Positions 1 to 9,092 of a stretch of 39,985 bases of DNA are shown in pieces (the first letter of the stretch is position 1; every line of letters starts with the position of its first letter). The translations under genes were made by a program, and so were the position numbers. Source of the DNA: Phenylobacterium sp. (lineage in GTDB: Bacteria; Pseudomonadota; Alphaproteobacteria; Caulobacterales; Caulobacteraceae); NCBI RefSeq assembly GCF_025351295.1, contig NZ_JANXWD010000031.1, positions 1-39,985 of the forward strand, written 5' to 3'. The notes beneath the pieces are model-generated. The model ran no database searches, was not told where the DNA came from, and saw only the letters and a program-made list of their open reading frames with translations.

Positions 1-1644
<1,644 letters not shown>

Positions 1645-1650
1645 GCGAAA

Positions 1651-1674
1651 CGCCCGCCGGTCTCCCGGCGGGCG
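1651..1674 (+). terminator. Terminator hairpin after clpB
   Basis: A perfect 10-bp stem, CGCCCGCCGG and CCGGCGGGCG, closes a TCTC loop 6 bases after the clpB stop codon. The following bases, ctacggttt, hold only a weak T run. The placement suits an intrinsic terminator. It also lies downstream of the minus-strand gene ending at 1701, so it may serve both directions. Confidence 0.7.
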
Positions 1675-1700
1675 CTACGGTTTCGGCGAGGCGCGAGGGC

Positions 1701-1958
1701 CTAGTCGCGGCAGGGGACCCAGCGGCGGTGTTCGCGGTACATGTCCCGGCGGGGATTGTAGCCGTGGTACTTCACCATGCAGTTGTGCACGTGGCCGTAG
1801 TAGTTGTTCTCGTGGCCGCGCCAGTGACGCATGTAGCGGTGCTGCGGCGGGCCGGGCTCACGACCCCAGGTGGGGTCCCAGTGGCCCCAGCGTTCCTGCA
1901 CGACGACGGTTTGAGCGGTCGCCGCGCCCGCGGCTCCGGCCAGCATCGCGGCGGCCAA
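1701..1958 (-). CDS. Small exported protein, BA14K-like, with doubtful N-terminus
   Basis: This is an 85-residue protein of unknown function. Residues 1-16 look like the hydrophobic part of a signal peptide ending in ATAQ. The mature part is rich in His, Tyr and Arg, and its C-terminus has the spacing C-M-x-K-Y-x-x-Y-N-P, then a run to a final tryptophan and cysteine, which recalls BA14K-family proteins. The only in-frame start that keeps the signal peptide is TTG at 1958. An ATG at 1946 would leave the signal too short. No good ribosome-binding site precedes the TTG, and the positively charged n-region expected of a signal peptide is missing. The 5' end may therefore have been lost. It lies in the same frame as, and 54 bases after, the lipoprotein gene on its upstream side. 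Confidence 0.5.
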   Translation of the reverse strand: MAAAMLAGAAGAATAQTVVVQERWGHWDPTWGREPGPPQHRYMRHWRGHENNYYGHVHNCMVKYHGYNPRRDMYREHRRWVPCRD

Positions 1959-2012
1959 TCCAGAGGGTCTGTCCCCTGCCGAACAAACGCGCCCCGGCGC
2001 TGGAAGTTCGCG

Positions 2013-2576
2013 CTAAAGCGCGACGGCCGCGGTCTTGCCGCCGTGCACCACCACGCGGCGCATCAGGGCCATGCCGGCGCCGCGGGGATCGCCGGCCGGC
2101 TTCACGACGGTGATCAGATACCAGGCGCCGTCCGCCAGGCCGCCGAACGCGAACTGGTCGGCCTCGTCGCAGGTGGTGCGCTTTACATAGGGCCCGGCGT
2201 CGCCGGCGGGCGCCTTGGGGGTGCGGGCGCGGACCTCGTCGGTCGGCAGGGCGGCGCGGTCGGTGGACCCGTAGAGCGCGGCCATCCGGCGGCTGGACCA
2301 CGGGGTCTCCGGGGTCAGCACCACGCTGGAGCCGGCGCAGGTGTAGCGGACCGCGCCCTGCTTGTAGGCCAGCCGCCCGGCGATGATGTTGCCGCCCGGC
2401 CGCTGCGACCAGGCGAAGTCGGCCGCCGAGAAGCTTACCGAGCCCATGGGCATGGGCGGCGCCGCGGCCGGTGGCGGTGGGCCCAGACTGGGCGCGCAGG
2501 CCGAAACCAGGGCGGCGATGGCGAGGATGCCCAGCATTGGGGCGGCGGGCAGGGAGCGGCGAACCATGGCGCTCAT
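2013..2576 (-). CDS. Predicted lipoprotein of unknown function
   Basis: From the ATG at 2576 this gives a 187-residue protein. An ATG at 2567 is an alternative start. The N-terminus is a lipoprotein signal: a basic start (MVRRS), a hydrophobic stretch, and the lipobox LVSAC, after which comes a Pro/Ala/Gly-rich linker. The rest of about 140 residues contains GRLAYKQGAVRYTCAGSSVV and a second Cys in RTTCDEADQFAFGG. No catalytic motif is recognised. It is probably anchored in the outer or inner membrane facing the periplasm. It sits upstream of the small exported protein on the same strand and back to back with nothing obvious; arfB ends 50 bases upstream on the same strand. Confidence 0.75.
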   Translation of the reverse strand: MSAMVRRSLPAAPMLGILAIAALVSACAPSLGPPPPAAAPPMPMGSVSFSAADFAWSQRPGGNIIAGRLAYKQGAVRYTCAGSSVVLTPETPWSSRRMAALYGSTDRAALPTDEVRARTPKAPAGDAGPYVKRTTCDEADQFAFGGLADGAWYLITVVKPAGDPRGAGMALMRRVVVHGGKTAAVAL

Positions 2577-2625
2577 CCTATAGGCAAATGTGGCCACAGC
2601 TTGAAATGTTTCAGTCAAATGACGC

Positions 2626-3051
2626 TCAGTCGTCGCCGCCCGGGCGTCCGCGCCGCGCCTTGACGGTGGCGCGTTTCGCCTTGCCGTCCAGCCGGCGCAG
2701 CTTTGAGGCGTAGGTCGGGCGGGTCCGCTTGCGCGGCGGCGGCGGGGGCTCTGCGGCCTTGCGGATCAGGGTCAGCAGGCGATCGTAGGCGGCCTGCCGG
2801 TTCATCTCCTGCGAGCGGTATTCCTGGGCGACCAGGACGATGACGCCGTCCAGGGTCAGGCGGTTGCCCGACAGCTTGTACAGCCTCGCCCGCACCGGCT
2901 CGGGCAGGCTGGGCGAGCCGCGCACGTCGAACCTGAGCTCGATGGCCGTGGAGACCTTGTTGACGTGCTGGCCCCCCGGCCCGGAGGCGCGCACCGCCCG
3001 GACCTGCACCTCGTCGTCCGTCAGGACGATTTCGGGGGTGACCTCGATCAT
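2626..3051 (-). CDS. arfB: Alternative ribosome-rescue factor ArfB (YaeJ)
   Basis: This 141-residue protein is a codon-independent peptidyl-tRNA hydrolase that frees ribosomes stalled on mRNAs lacking a stop codon. Residues 1-100 form the release-factor-like catalytic domain with the GGQ motif at 26-28, in the context ASGPGGQHVNKVSTA. The C-terminal tail (about residues 102-141) is very basic and Pro-rich (EPPPPPRKRTRP, then KAKRATVKARRGR). This fits the ArfB tail that enters the empty mRNA channel. The length matches the family (about 140). The start ATG at 3051 is the first that gives the family's usual N-terminus. There is no tRNA-recognition domain, which excludes a normal release factor. 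Confidence 0.93.
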   Translation of the reverse strand: MIEVTPEIVLTDDEVQVRAVRASGPGGQHVNKVSTAIELRFDVRGSPSLPEPVRARLYKLSGNRLTLDGVIVLVAQEYRSQEMNRQAAYDRLLTLIRKAAEPPPPPRKRTRPTYASKLRRLDGKAKRATVKARRGRPGGDD

Positions 3052-3080
3052 GGCCGGGAGATGCCACGGTTCGCGCCTTG

Positions 3081-3119
3081 GCGCACGGCCCCAGCGCACG
3101 GCCCCAGCGCACGGCCCCA
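3081..3119. repeat. Three tandem copies of a 13-bp unit
   Basis: The unit GCGCACGGCCCCA occurs three times in perfect head-to-tail array, just upstream of the arfB start. The adjacent copies being identical suggests recent slippage. No function is evident. Confidence 0.85.
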
Positions 3120-3120
3120 G

Positions 3121-3169
3121 CGCTTCGGGGGAGGAACTGAAGCGCTTCGAGTTCCTCACCCGCGAAGCG
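3121..3169. repeat. Imperfect inverted repeat (hairpin)
   Basis: The outer arms CGCTTCG and CGAAGCG and the inner arms GAGGAACT and AGTTCCTC fold into a stem with small mismatched bulges around the loop gaagcgcttcg. It follows directly on the 13-mer array. It could be a mobile palindromic repeat or a regulatory structure, and the sequence does not decide. Confidence 0.6.
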
Positions 3170-3356
3170 GCTACGGCATTCACACATCGCTGAACTCGGT
3201 GGATGTGATCGGCGCCTGCCGAGGGTATCGTCCTTCGCCCCTTGCGGGAGAAGGGTTCACGGTAAGCTTTGGCGAGATGTGTGAATCCTGCAGGCGGCGG
3301 GGGCAGGGGGCGGGGGAGGTGGGTGAAGGGGTGGAGGGCGCGCTGGGGCGTTTCCC

Positions 3357-4470
<1,114 letters not shown>

Positions 4471-4475
4471 GTGTG

Positions 4476-4508
4476 CGCTGAGCCGCCGCCGCGGGCCGCG
4501 GCTCAGCG
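4476..4508. terminator. Bidirectional hairpin between ilvC and the methyltransferase gene
   Basis: The arms CGCTGAGCCGC (4476-4486) and GCGGCTCAGCG (4498-4508) form an 11-bp perfect stem around a GC-rich loop. It starts 6 bases after the ilvC stop and includes the stop codon of the convergent gene at 4503, so it can terminate both transcripts. No clear T run follows. Confidence 0.65.
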
Positions 4509-5075
4509 TCGCTCGAACACCATCAGCCGGTCGTCGCGCATGAACCACTGTGGGATGGCCACGACCTCGACGCAGGTGAACTGCGCGGCCAGGGCGGCGA
4601 AGAAGGCCGGATCGGCGGCGCCGCCCAGCCATTCGCCGACATAGATCACCTGGCGGCCGCCATGGGCCGCGAGCGCGCGGGTAGCCATGCCGGCGCCCCA
4701 GGGCGGCCAGCAGAGGAACAGCGCCTTGTCGGCGTGGTCGCCCGCCGCGGCCGCGTCGCCGACCCTGACCTCGCTCCAGGTGAACGGCGGCGGCGCCACG
4801 TCGAAGGCCGCGACCGTGACCCCGGCCTGCCGCAGGAGCCAGGCCCAGTAGCCGCCGCCCGCCCCGATCTCCACGACGGACGGCGCATGGCGGCGGATCG
4901 CGGCGATCGCCTCGTCGGTCGGCACCGCCCAGGCGAAGTGGCCGGCGACGGCGGCCTTGAACGCCAGCCAGTCGGGCGACAGCAGTTCGGCCGCCGTGGG
5001 CGTCGTCGCGGGGTCGCGCCGCACCGACGGCGGCAGGGCCAGGAAGAACGCGTGGTAGGGGTTGAACAGCCGCAC
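4503..5075 (-). CDS. SAM-dependent methyltransferase-like protein, third gene of the borosin-type operon
   Basis: This 190-residue protein has a class I methyltransferase motif I, VVEIGAGGGYWAWLL at about residues 67-81, followed by VTVAAFDVAPPP, which resembles the acidic end of strand 2. Motif IV is unusual: FLCWPPWGAGMA at about 119-130 has a Trp-Pro-Pro-Trp where many family members have D/N-P-P-Y/F. The N-terminus MRLFNPYHAFFLALPPS is hydrophobic but does not look like a signal peptide. The start is a GTG at 5075 with no clear ribosome-binding site. It begins 25 bases after the stop of the borosin-type methyltransferase on the same strand, so the two are probably cotranscribed. It could be a tailoring enzyme for the peptide or an unrelated passenger. 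The substrate cannot be read from the sequence. Confidence 0.75.
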   Translation of the reverse strand: MRLFNPYHAFFLALPPSVRRDPATTPTAAELLSPDWLAFKAAVAGHFAWAVPTDEAIAAIRRHAPSVVEIGAGGGYWAWLLRQAGVTVAAFDVAPPPFTWSEVRVGDAAAAGDHADKALFLCWPPWGAGMATRALAAHGGRQVIYVGEWLGGAADPAFFAALAAQFTCVEVVAIPQWFMRDDRLMVFERR

Positions 5076-5100
5076 GCCGCACGCCGCGCCGCTGCCCTGA

Positions 5101-5988
5101 CTAGCCGATGGCGGCCCCTGACGCCGCCTTGTTGGCCGCGATCATGGCGTTCATCCGATAGTAGGTCGTGGGGTCGCTGCTGCTGGCATAGGCCGGCGGG
5201 ATGTAGAGCGTATAGCCGGCCGACAGCCCGCCGTAGGCCAGTTCGTGGACGGTGATCGGCCGGATCACCGGATCGCAGCCGTGGAACACAGCGGCTTCAT
5301 ACAGGTACATCGGGTGGGTCGCGGGATAGATCGCCAGCAGGCGCTCGATCAGCAGCGGCATGGCCGAGAGGTCGTAGCCCGCCGGCTTGAAGGTGGCGTC
5401 GCCCACCACGCCGATCTGCCACAGCACCACCGAGCTGGCGGGGTCGATGACCCGGCCGTTGAGCAGGAAGTCGGTCGCCTCGTAGGACTGGCAGCCGCTG
5501 ATCCCCGGGTCGACGCCGAGGTCTGCGAACAGGCAGTCCTCGGCCGAGATCCCCGGCAGCATCCGGGCCTGGAACCCCTCGGCGCGGGCGCGCCGGATCG
5601 ACTCGTGGGACGGATAGACGAAGACGCCGGGGTGCCCGTAGCAGGCCATGCAGGTGACCATGCCCGCGCGCACGCAGTCCAGGGTGCGCTCGACCATCTG
5701 GTTATAGGTCTCGATCCGCGGCTTGCCCTCGGCGTACAGGCCGGTGAGCGACTCTGCCCCGGCGGGATTGAGCTCCTTCAGCATCGCCTCGGCGACGGGA
5801 TCGCCGACGACATAGAGCACCTTGTCGGCCTGCCGGATCCAGGCGACGGCCTCCATGGTCAGGTGGCCCACCGTCCGGATGCCCGTGCCGACGACGATCA
5901 GCGAGCCCTTGTGGACCCCGTTGCCGTTGCCGTTGGGTTGCGCCGGGGCCGGCGCAGGGGCTGCGGTATCGTCGGTCGGCCCGGCCAT
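5101..5988 (-). CDS. Borosin-type peptide backbone alpha-N-methyltransferase (tetrapyrrole-methylase fold), split form
   Basis: This 295-residue protein belongs to the tetrapyrrole methylase superfamily and most resembles the borosin methyltransferases (fungal OphMA, bacterial SonM), which methylate backbone amides of a precursor peptide. Residues 1-26 are a Pro/Ala/Asn-rich lead. Strand 1 with GTGIRTVGH follows at 34-42. The blocks GKPRIETYNQM (88-98), CYGHPGVFVYPSH (116-128), MLPGISAEDCLFADLGVDP (143-161), CQSYEATDFLL (166-176) and LWQIGVVGD (189-197) match family blocks closely. Tyr85, Arg91, Tyr95 and Tyr117 align by eye with the OphMA residues Tyr66, Arg72, Tyr76 and Tyr98, as I recall them. 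The protein ends without a fused core peptide, so it is of the split kind, and the likely substrate is encoded 54 bases upstream. AAGG lies before the ATG at 5988. Cobalamin or sirohaem methylases are less likely because these borosin blocks are so well kept. Confidence 0.9.
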   Translation of the reverse strand: MAGPTDDTAAPAPAPAQPNGNGNGVHKGSLIVVGTGIRTVGHLTMEAVAWIRQADKVLYVVGDPVAEAMLKELNPAGAESLTGLYAEGKPRIETYNQMVERTLDCVRAGMVTCMACYGHPGVFVYPSHESIRRARAEGFQARMLPGISAEDCLFADLGVDPGISGCQSYEATDFLLNGRVIDPASSVVLWQIGVVGDATFKPAGYDLSAMPLLIERLLAIYPATHPMYLYEAAVFHGCDPVIRPITVHELAYGGLSAGYTLYIPPAYASSSDPTTYYRMNAMIAANKAASGAAIG

Positions 5989-6016
5989 CTCTGAACCTTT
6001 CCATATCGAACAACGG

Positions 6017-6034
6017 GGCGGCGCGCGCGCCGCC
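6017..6034. promoter_or_regulatory. Perfect palindrome between precursor and methyltransferase genes
   Basis: An 18-base perfect palindrome, GGCGGCGCGCGCGCCGCC, lies in the 54-base gap between the precursor stop and the methyltransferase start. As RNA it would form a very stable hairpin. It could reduce read-through so that precursor mRNA exceeds enzyme mRNA. This role is inference. Confidence 0.5.
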
Positions 6035-6042
6035 GGACGCCG

Positions 6043-6747
6043 TCAGCCCGGCTGCTGGGGCCCTGGGGTGACGAGCGGATGGATCTGCGGGAACACCTGC
6101 GGAAAGATCTGAGGGTGAACCTGAGGGAAGATCTGGGGAAAGATCTGCGGATGCACCTGGGGGAAGATCTGCGGGAAAATCTGCGGATGGACGACCACCT
6201 GCGGATGCACGATCTGCGGATGGATCTGCGGGAAGATCTGCGGATGCACCTGAGGGAAGATCTGCGGGTGGACTACGACCTGTGGGTGCACCTGGGGGAA
6301 CTGCGGGAACTGGGGAAATTGCGGCGGCGCATTGGGGAACATGCTCGAACTCCCTGGGCCGAAGGCGGGCTGAGGGCCGCGGACGGTCGGTTGATCGGCC
6401 GCGGCGCCCTCCGGTGCGCCGGGCGGCCTCACCATGTCCACCACCAGCACGGCGGCCGGCGTCGGAGGTGGGTCGAAGGAGAAGCGCTGGCCCATGAGCC
6501 GCGCATGGATCGCCCAGGGCTGGCCGCCCTTCAGGATCGCGCGGTCGACCTCGCCGATGCCGGCCGCCTGCATGGCGGTGTCGGGGTCCTTGATGTAGGC
6601 GCCCAGCCGCGCGGGGTCGGTGGCCAGAGCGACCATGAAGGTGCGAAATTCGTCCGGGGTGTCCGGAGCGGCTTCGGCGGCGACCGTCGTCGGGTCGCTC
6701 CCAGGTGTCGGGGTTTCGTCGCCGTCGCCGGACTTCTTGACTGTCAT
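6043..6747 (-). CDS. Putative split-borosin precursor: LigA-like leader domain plus [IV][FH]PQ repeat tail
   Basis: This 234-residue protein has three parts. Residues 1-30 are a polar, disordered lead. Residues 31-84 form a small helical domain with FRTFMVALATDPARLGAYIK, DPDTAMQAAGI and DRAILKGGQPWAIHARL. This pattern (alternating DP turns and AAGI, then a helix) is that of the LigA-like domain that split-borosin precursors use to bind their methyltransferase. Residues 90-140 are a Pro/Ala-rich linker. Residues 141-223 are a repeat with about 20 Pro-Gln pairs, mostly as tetrapeptides IFPQ, VHPQ, IHPQ and VFPQ, with two VVVHPQ variants; the tail ends HPLVTPGPQQPG. No signal peptide is present. 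The ATG at 6747 is favoured; another at 6783 would add 12 residues. It is directly upstream of the borosin-type methyltransferase. Function as its substrate is inferred from family and context. Confidence 0.8.
   Translation of the reverse strand: MTVKKSGDGDETPTPGSDPTTVAAEAAPDTPDEFRTFMVALATDPARLGAYIKDPDTAMQAAGIGEVDRAILKGGQPWAIHARLMGQRFSFDPPPTPAAVLVVDMVRPPGAPEGAAADQPTVRGPQPAFGPGSSSMFPNAPPQFPQFPQFPQVHPQVVVHPQIFPQVHPQIFPQIHPQIVHPQVVVHPQIFPQIFPQVHPQIFPQIFPQVHPQIFPQVFPQIHPLVTPGPQQPG
6075..6325 (-). repeat. Degenerate 12-bp coding repeat array (core region)
   Basis: The DNA encoding the PQ tail is built of near-identical 12-base units, visible on the plus strand as many copies of GGGAAGATCTG and GCGGATGCACCTG variants. 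Copies differ mainly at the positions that switch Phe/His and Ile/Val. Such an array is expected to change length by slippage or unequal recombination. Confidence 0.8.
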
Positions 6748-6781
6748 CGCAGCCCCGCTCACCGAGTAAACGTACAAATCC

Positions 6782-6810
6782 ATACGCCGAGACCTGACCG
6801 TGCGCAAGCA
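6782..6810 (-). promoter_or_regulatory. Candidate promoter of the borosin-type operon
   Basis: On the minus strand TTGCGC is followed after 17 bases by TATGGA, about 35-65 bases upstream of the precursor ATG at 6747. The spacing is ideal for a housekeeping sigma factor and the -10 is fair. If it is correct, the upstream ATG at 6783 would lie in the -10 element, supporting the start at 6747. Confidence 0.35.
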
Positions 6811-6975
6811 ACACGTGTATTTGATGCAACCCATCAGCGCGGTTACAGCAAATTGACTCGACAACGCCGCCTGGCAGTGGGCCGCCCCGCCCCGGTTGCG
6901 TGACCCTGCACGACCGCGCCGCGCAAGCCGGCGCGGTTGGGGCTAGACTCAGGCGCCTGAGTCGGAGGACCGGCG

Positions 6976-7593
6976 ATGAAGAACCATCTGGGCCGGTTCC
7001 TGCGCGAAGACCGGCTGCGCGAACTGGGTGCGGCGGCGGTCGGCGAGAACGTCGCCGTGCACGAGACCTGCGTGCTGGTCGACCTCGAGAACATGCGGTT
7101 CGGCAGCAATGTGCGGATCGACCCGTTCTGCATGCTGAGCGCGGCCGGCGGATGGCTGACGATGGGTGACTTCGTGCATGTCGCCACCCATGTGTTCGTC
7201 ACCGCGGGCTCGGGCGTCGAGCTCTGCGATTTCGTCGGCCTGTCGCCGGGCGTGCGGGTGTTCTCCCGCTCCGACGACTTCACCGGCGAATACCTGACCA
7301 ATCCGACCGTGCCCGCGACGTTCACCAAGCCGCCGGCCTTGCGACCGGTCCGGGTGGGCCGCCATGTGGTGGTCGGCGCCGGGACGGTCATCCTGCCGGA
7401 GGTCGACATCGGCGATGGCTCGACGGTCGGCGCCGGCTCGGTGGTGACAAGATCCCTTGATCCCTGGGGCATATACGTCGGCTCGCCCGCCCGGCGGGTC
7501 CGCGACCGGAGCCAGGGCCTGCTGGCGGTGGAGGCCCGGTTCCGCGCCAGCCTCGTGGCCGGCGAGGTCGTGCTGCCGGTGTCGCGGCTCTAG
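6976..7593 (+). CDS. Hexapeptide-repeat acyltransferase (WbbJ/LbetaH type)
   Basis: This 205-residue protein is a left-handed beta-helix acyltransferase, probably an O-acetyltransferase of a surface sugar. Its repeats include FGSNVRIDPFCML, MGDFVHVATHVFVTAG and, towards the end, the classical VGRHVVVGAGTVILPEVDIG with DGSTVGAGSVVTRSL, closing with GIYVGSPARRVR. Thirteen residues before the closing helix coils, the loop SRSDDFTGEYLTNPTVP is an insertion often seen in sugar O-acetyltransferases. GGAGG lies 8 bases upstream of the ATG. The glycosyltransferase gene starts 11 bases after its stop on the same strand, so the two form an operon. It diverges from the borosin-type operon across a 228-base gap. 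The exact acceptor is unknown. Confidence 0.88.
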   Translation: MKNHLGRFLREDRLRELGAAAVGENVAVHETCVLVDLENMRFGSNVRIDPFCMLSAAGGWLTMGDFVHVATHVFVTAGSGVELCDFVGLSPGVRVFSRSDDFTGEYLTNPTVPATFTKPPALRPVRVGRHVVVGAGTVILPEVDIGDGSTVGAGSVVTRSLDPWGIYVGSPARRVRDRSQGLLAVEARFRASLVAGEVVLPVSRL

Positions 7594-7604
7594 GAAATGA
7601 AGGC

Positions 7605-9092
7605 ATGAGCGTTCTCGAGGAAGTGCTGGCCGACGCCCAGCCGGGGTACGAGGACTCGGTCGCCACGATCCTGGCCCGCTTCGACGCCCACCTCGACGGC
7701 GTCTACGACGGGGCGGAGGCGGACGAGTTCGTCGCCCGCACCATCGTCGGCCTGGAGCGGCCGGACCTGGACGCCGGCGTCCGGCTGCAGCTGATCAGCG
7801 ACCTCTCGGCCCTGGCTTGGTGGTGCGGCATCGACCTGGGGCCGCAGGGCGCGGGCGCGCTGTCCGCCCTGGCGCGGCGTACGTACTACGAGGCGGCCCA
7901 GGCCGTCCGGGTCCGCATCGACCGCGCCGATCCCGCGGCGAAGACCGCGCACGCGGTGTTCGTGGGCCCGCTGGTCAACCGCCTGCATTCGCCCACCCGC
8001 GGGGCCTTCGACTATGTCCGCGCCCTGGCCCGCGACCCGGCCAACCGGCGGGTCGACGTCTACTACTCCGGCGAGCTGACCGACGACCTGCGGATCTATG
8101 GCGGCGAGCGCCTGGGCGCGGACGCCGGCAAGGCGCGGTTCATCTCGATGACCGCCAATCCGGACTTCCTGGCCGATGTGGTGGGCGACGGGTTCTGCAC
8201 CTTCCACGTCTGGTGCGAGCAGGCCTATGCGATCCACATCAGCCTGATGTCGCTGCTGGGTCCGACGGTGATGTTCACCTGCGGCGACGCGGCGCCGGCG
8301 CAGTTCGCCGACGTCTACTGGTACTGCCACGAGGCCGACTACATCCGTGCGCTGTGGGCCGGGCAGGGGGCGCCGGAGAGCTTCGGCAAGCGCTACCGCC
8401 AGACCGAGAGCGCCGCCTTCAACCGCGTCGCGCCGCTGCGCACCCGCACCCGCGCCGAGCTGGGCTGGGGCGCCGGGGAGGTGGTGATCGTCACGGCCGG
8501 CAACCGGCTGGGGATCGACATGGACCAGGTGTTCGTCGACGGCCTGGCCGGCTTCGTCATGCGCCACGAACGGGTGCGCTGGGTGGTGGTCGGCCGGTTG
8601 CAGGACTTCTTCATCGGCGCCTTCGAGCAGGTGCTGGGCGAGCGGTTCACCCACGTTGCGTTCGATCCGGACCTGGCCAGCCTGCTGGCGCTCACCGACA
8701 TCTTCGCCAACCCTTTCCGGGCCGGCGGTGGCAATACGGCGGTCATGGCCATCGACGCCGGGGCCGTGGTGCTGACCCGCGGCGACCTGGGCGACGTCGG
8801 CGCCTTCGTGCCGCCGGCGCATCGGGCGGGCGACGCGGACGCCTATTTCGCGATGCTGGAAGCTCTGGTCGCCGACCCGGCCCTGAGGGCCGCCCAGGCC
8901 GCCGAGCAGCGGGCCGTGCTGGCCCGACGCCTCGACCAGGACCTGTTCGCGGAGGAACTTAAGGCGCTGTCGGCCCTGGCCTATGAGCGGTTCGCCAAAC
9001 GCACGCCGGTGTCGCTGGAGCAGGTGTTCGCCCAGGCGCCGACCAGGCGGCAGACGCTCAAGGGATCAGGACGCCGCGCACGATTGCGATGA
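7605..9092 (+). CDS. Glycosyltransferase-like protein, GT-B fold
   Basis: This 495-residue protein probably transfers a sugar onto a surface polysaccharide. The first 110 residues are helical and not recognised. From about residue 120 comes an N-terminal half with VFVGPLVNRLHSPTRGAFDYVRALARDP, and from about 290 a C-terminal nucleotide-binding half. The latter has EVVIVTAGNRLGIDMD, WVVVGRLQ and a late block LTDIFANPFRAGGGNTAVMAIDAG with TRGDLGDV, where GT4-like enzymes bind the sugar nucleotide. (The first block quoted is split here by a run of ordinary residues.) It follows the acyltransferase by 11 bases. Its 3' end overlaps the convergent aminotransferase gene by 35 bases. The donor and acceptor cannot be read. 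Confidence 0.78.
   Translation: MSVLEEVLADAQPGYEDSVATILARFDAHLDGVYDGAEADEFVARTIVGLERPDLDAGVRLQLISDLSALAWWCGIDLGPQGAGALSALARRTYYEAAQAVRVRIDRADPAAKTAHAVFVGPLVNRLHSPTRGAFDYVRALARDPANRRVDVYYSGELTDDLRIYGGERLGADAGKARFISMTANPDFLADVVGDGFCTFHVWCEQAYAIHISLMSLLGPTVMFTCGDAAPAQFADVYWYCHEADYIRALWAGQGAPESFGKRYRQTESAAFNRVAPLRTRTRAELGWGAGEVVIVTAGNRLGIDMDQVFVDGLAGFVMRHERVRWVVVGRLQDFFIGAFEQVLGERFTHVAFDPDLASLLALTDIFANPFRAGGGNTAVMAIDAGAVVLTRGDLGDVGAFVPPAHRAGDADAYFAMLEALVADPALRAAQAAEQRAVLARRLDQDLFAEELKALSALAYERFAKRTPVSLEQVFAQAPTRRQTLKGSGRRARLR

Noticed and set aside
6075..6325. Repeat array as a CRISPR
   Set aside because: The units are contiguous and in frame with a coding sequence, without unique spacers, and no cas gene is present.
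6043..6747. PQ-repeat protein as a secreted structural or antifreeze-like repeat protein
   Set aside because: There is no signal peptide or membrane segment, and the leader domain plus the adjacent borosin-type enzyme explain it better. Not fully excluded.
6079..6903. Plus-strand open frame with repeated DLREDLRMHL-type peptides, antisense to the precursor
   Set aside because: The repeat is merely the complement of the PQ repeat. The minus frame has the leader domain, operon context and start site; the plus frame has none of these.
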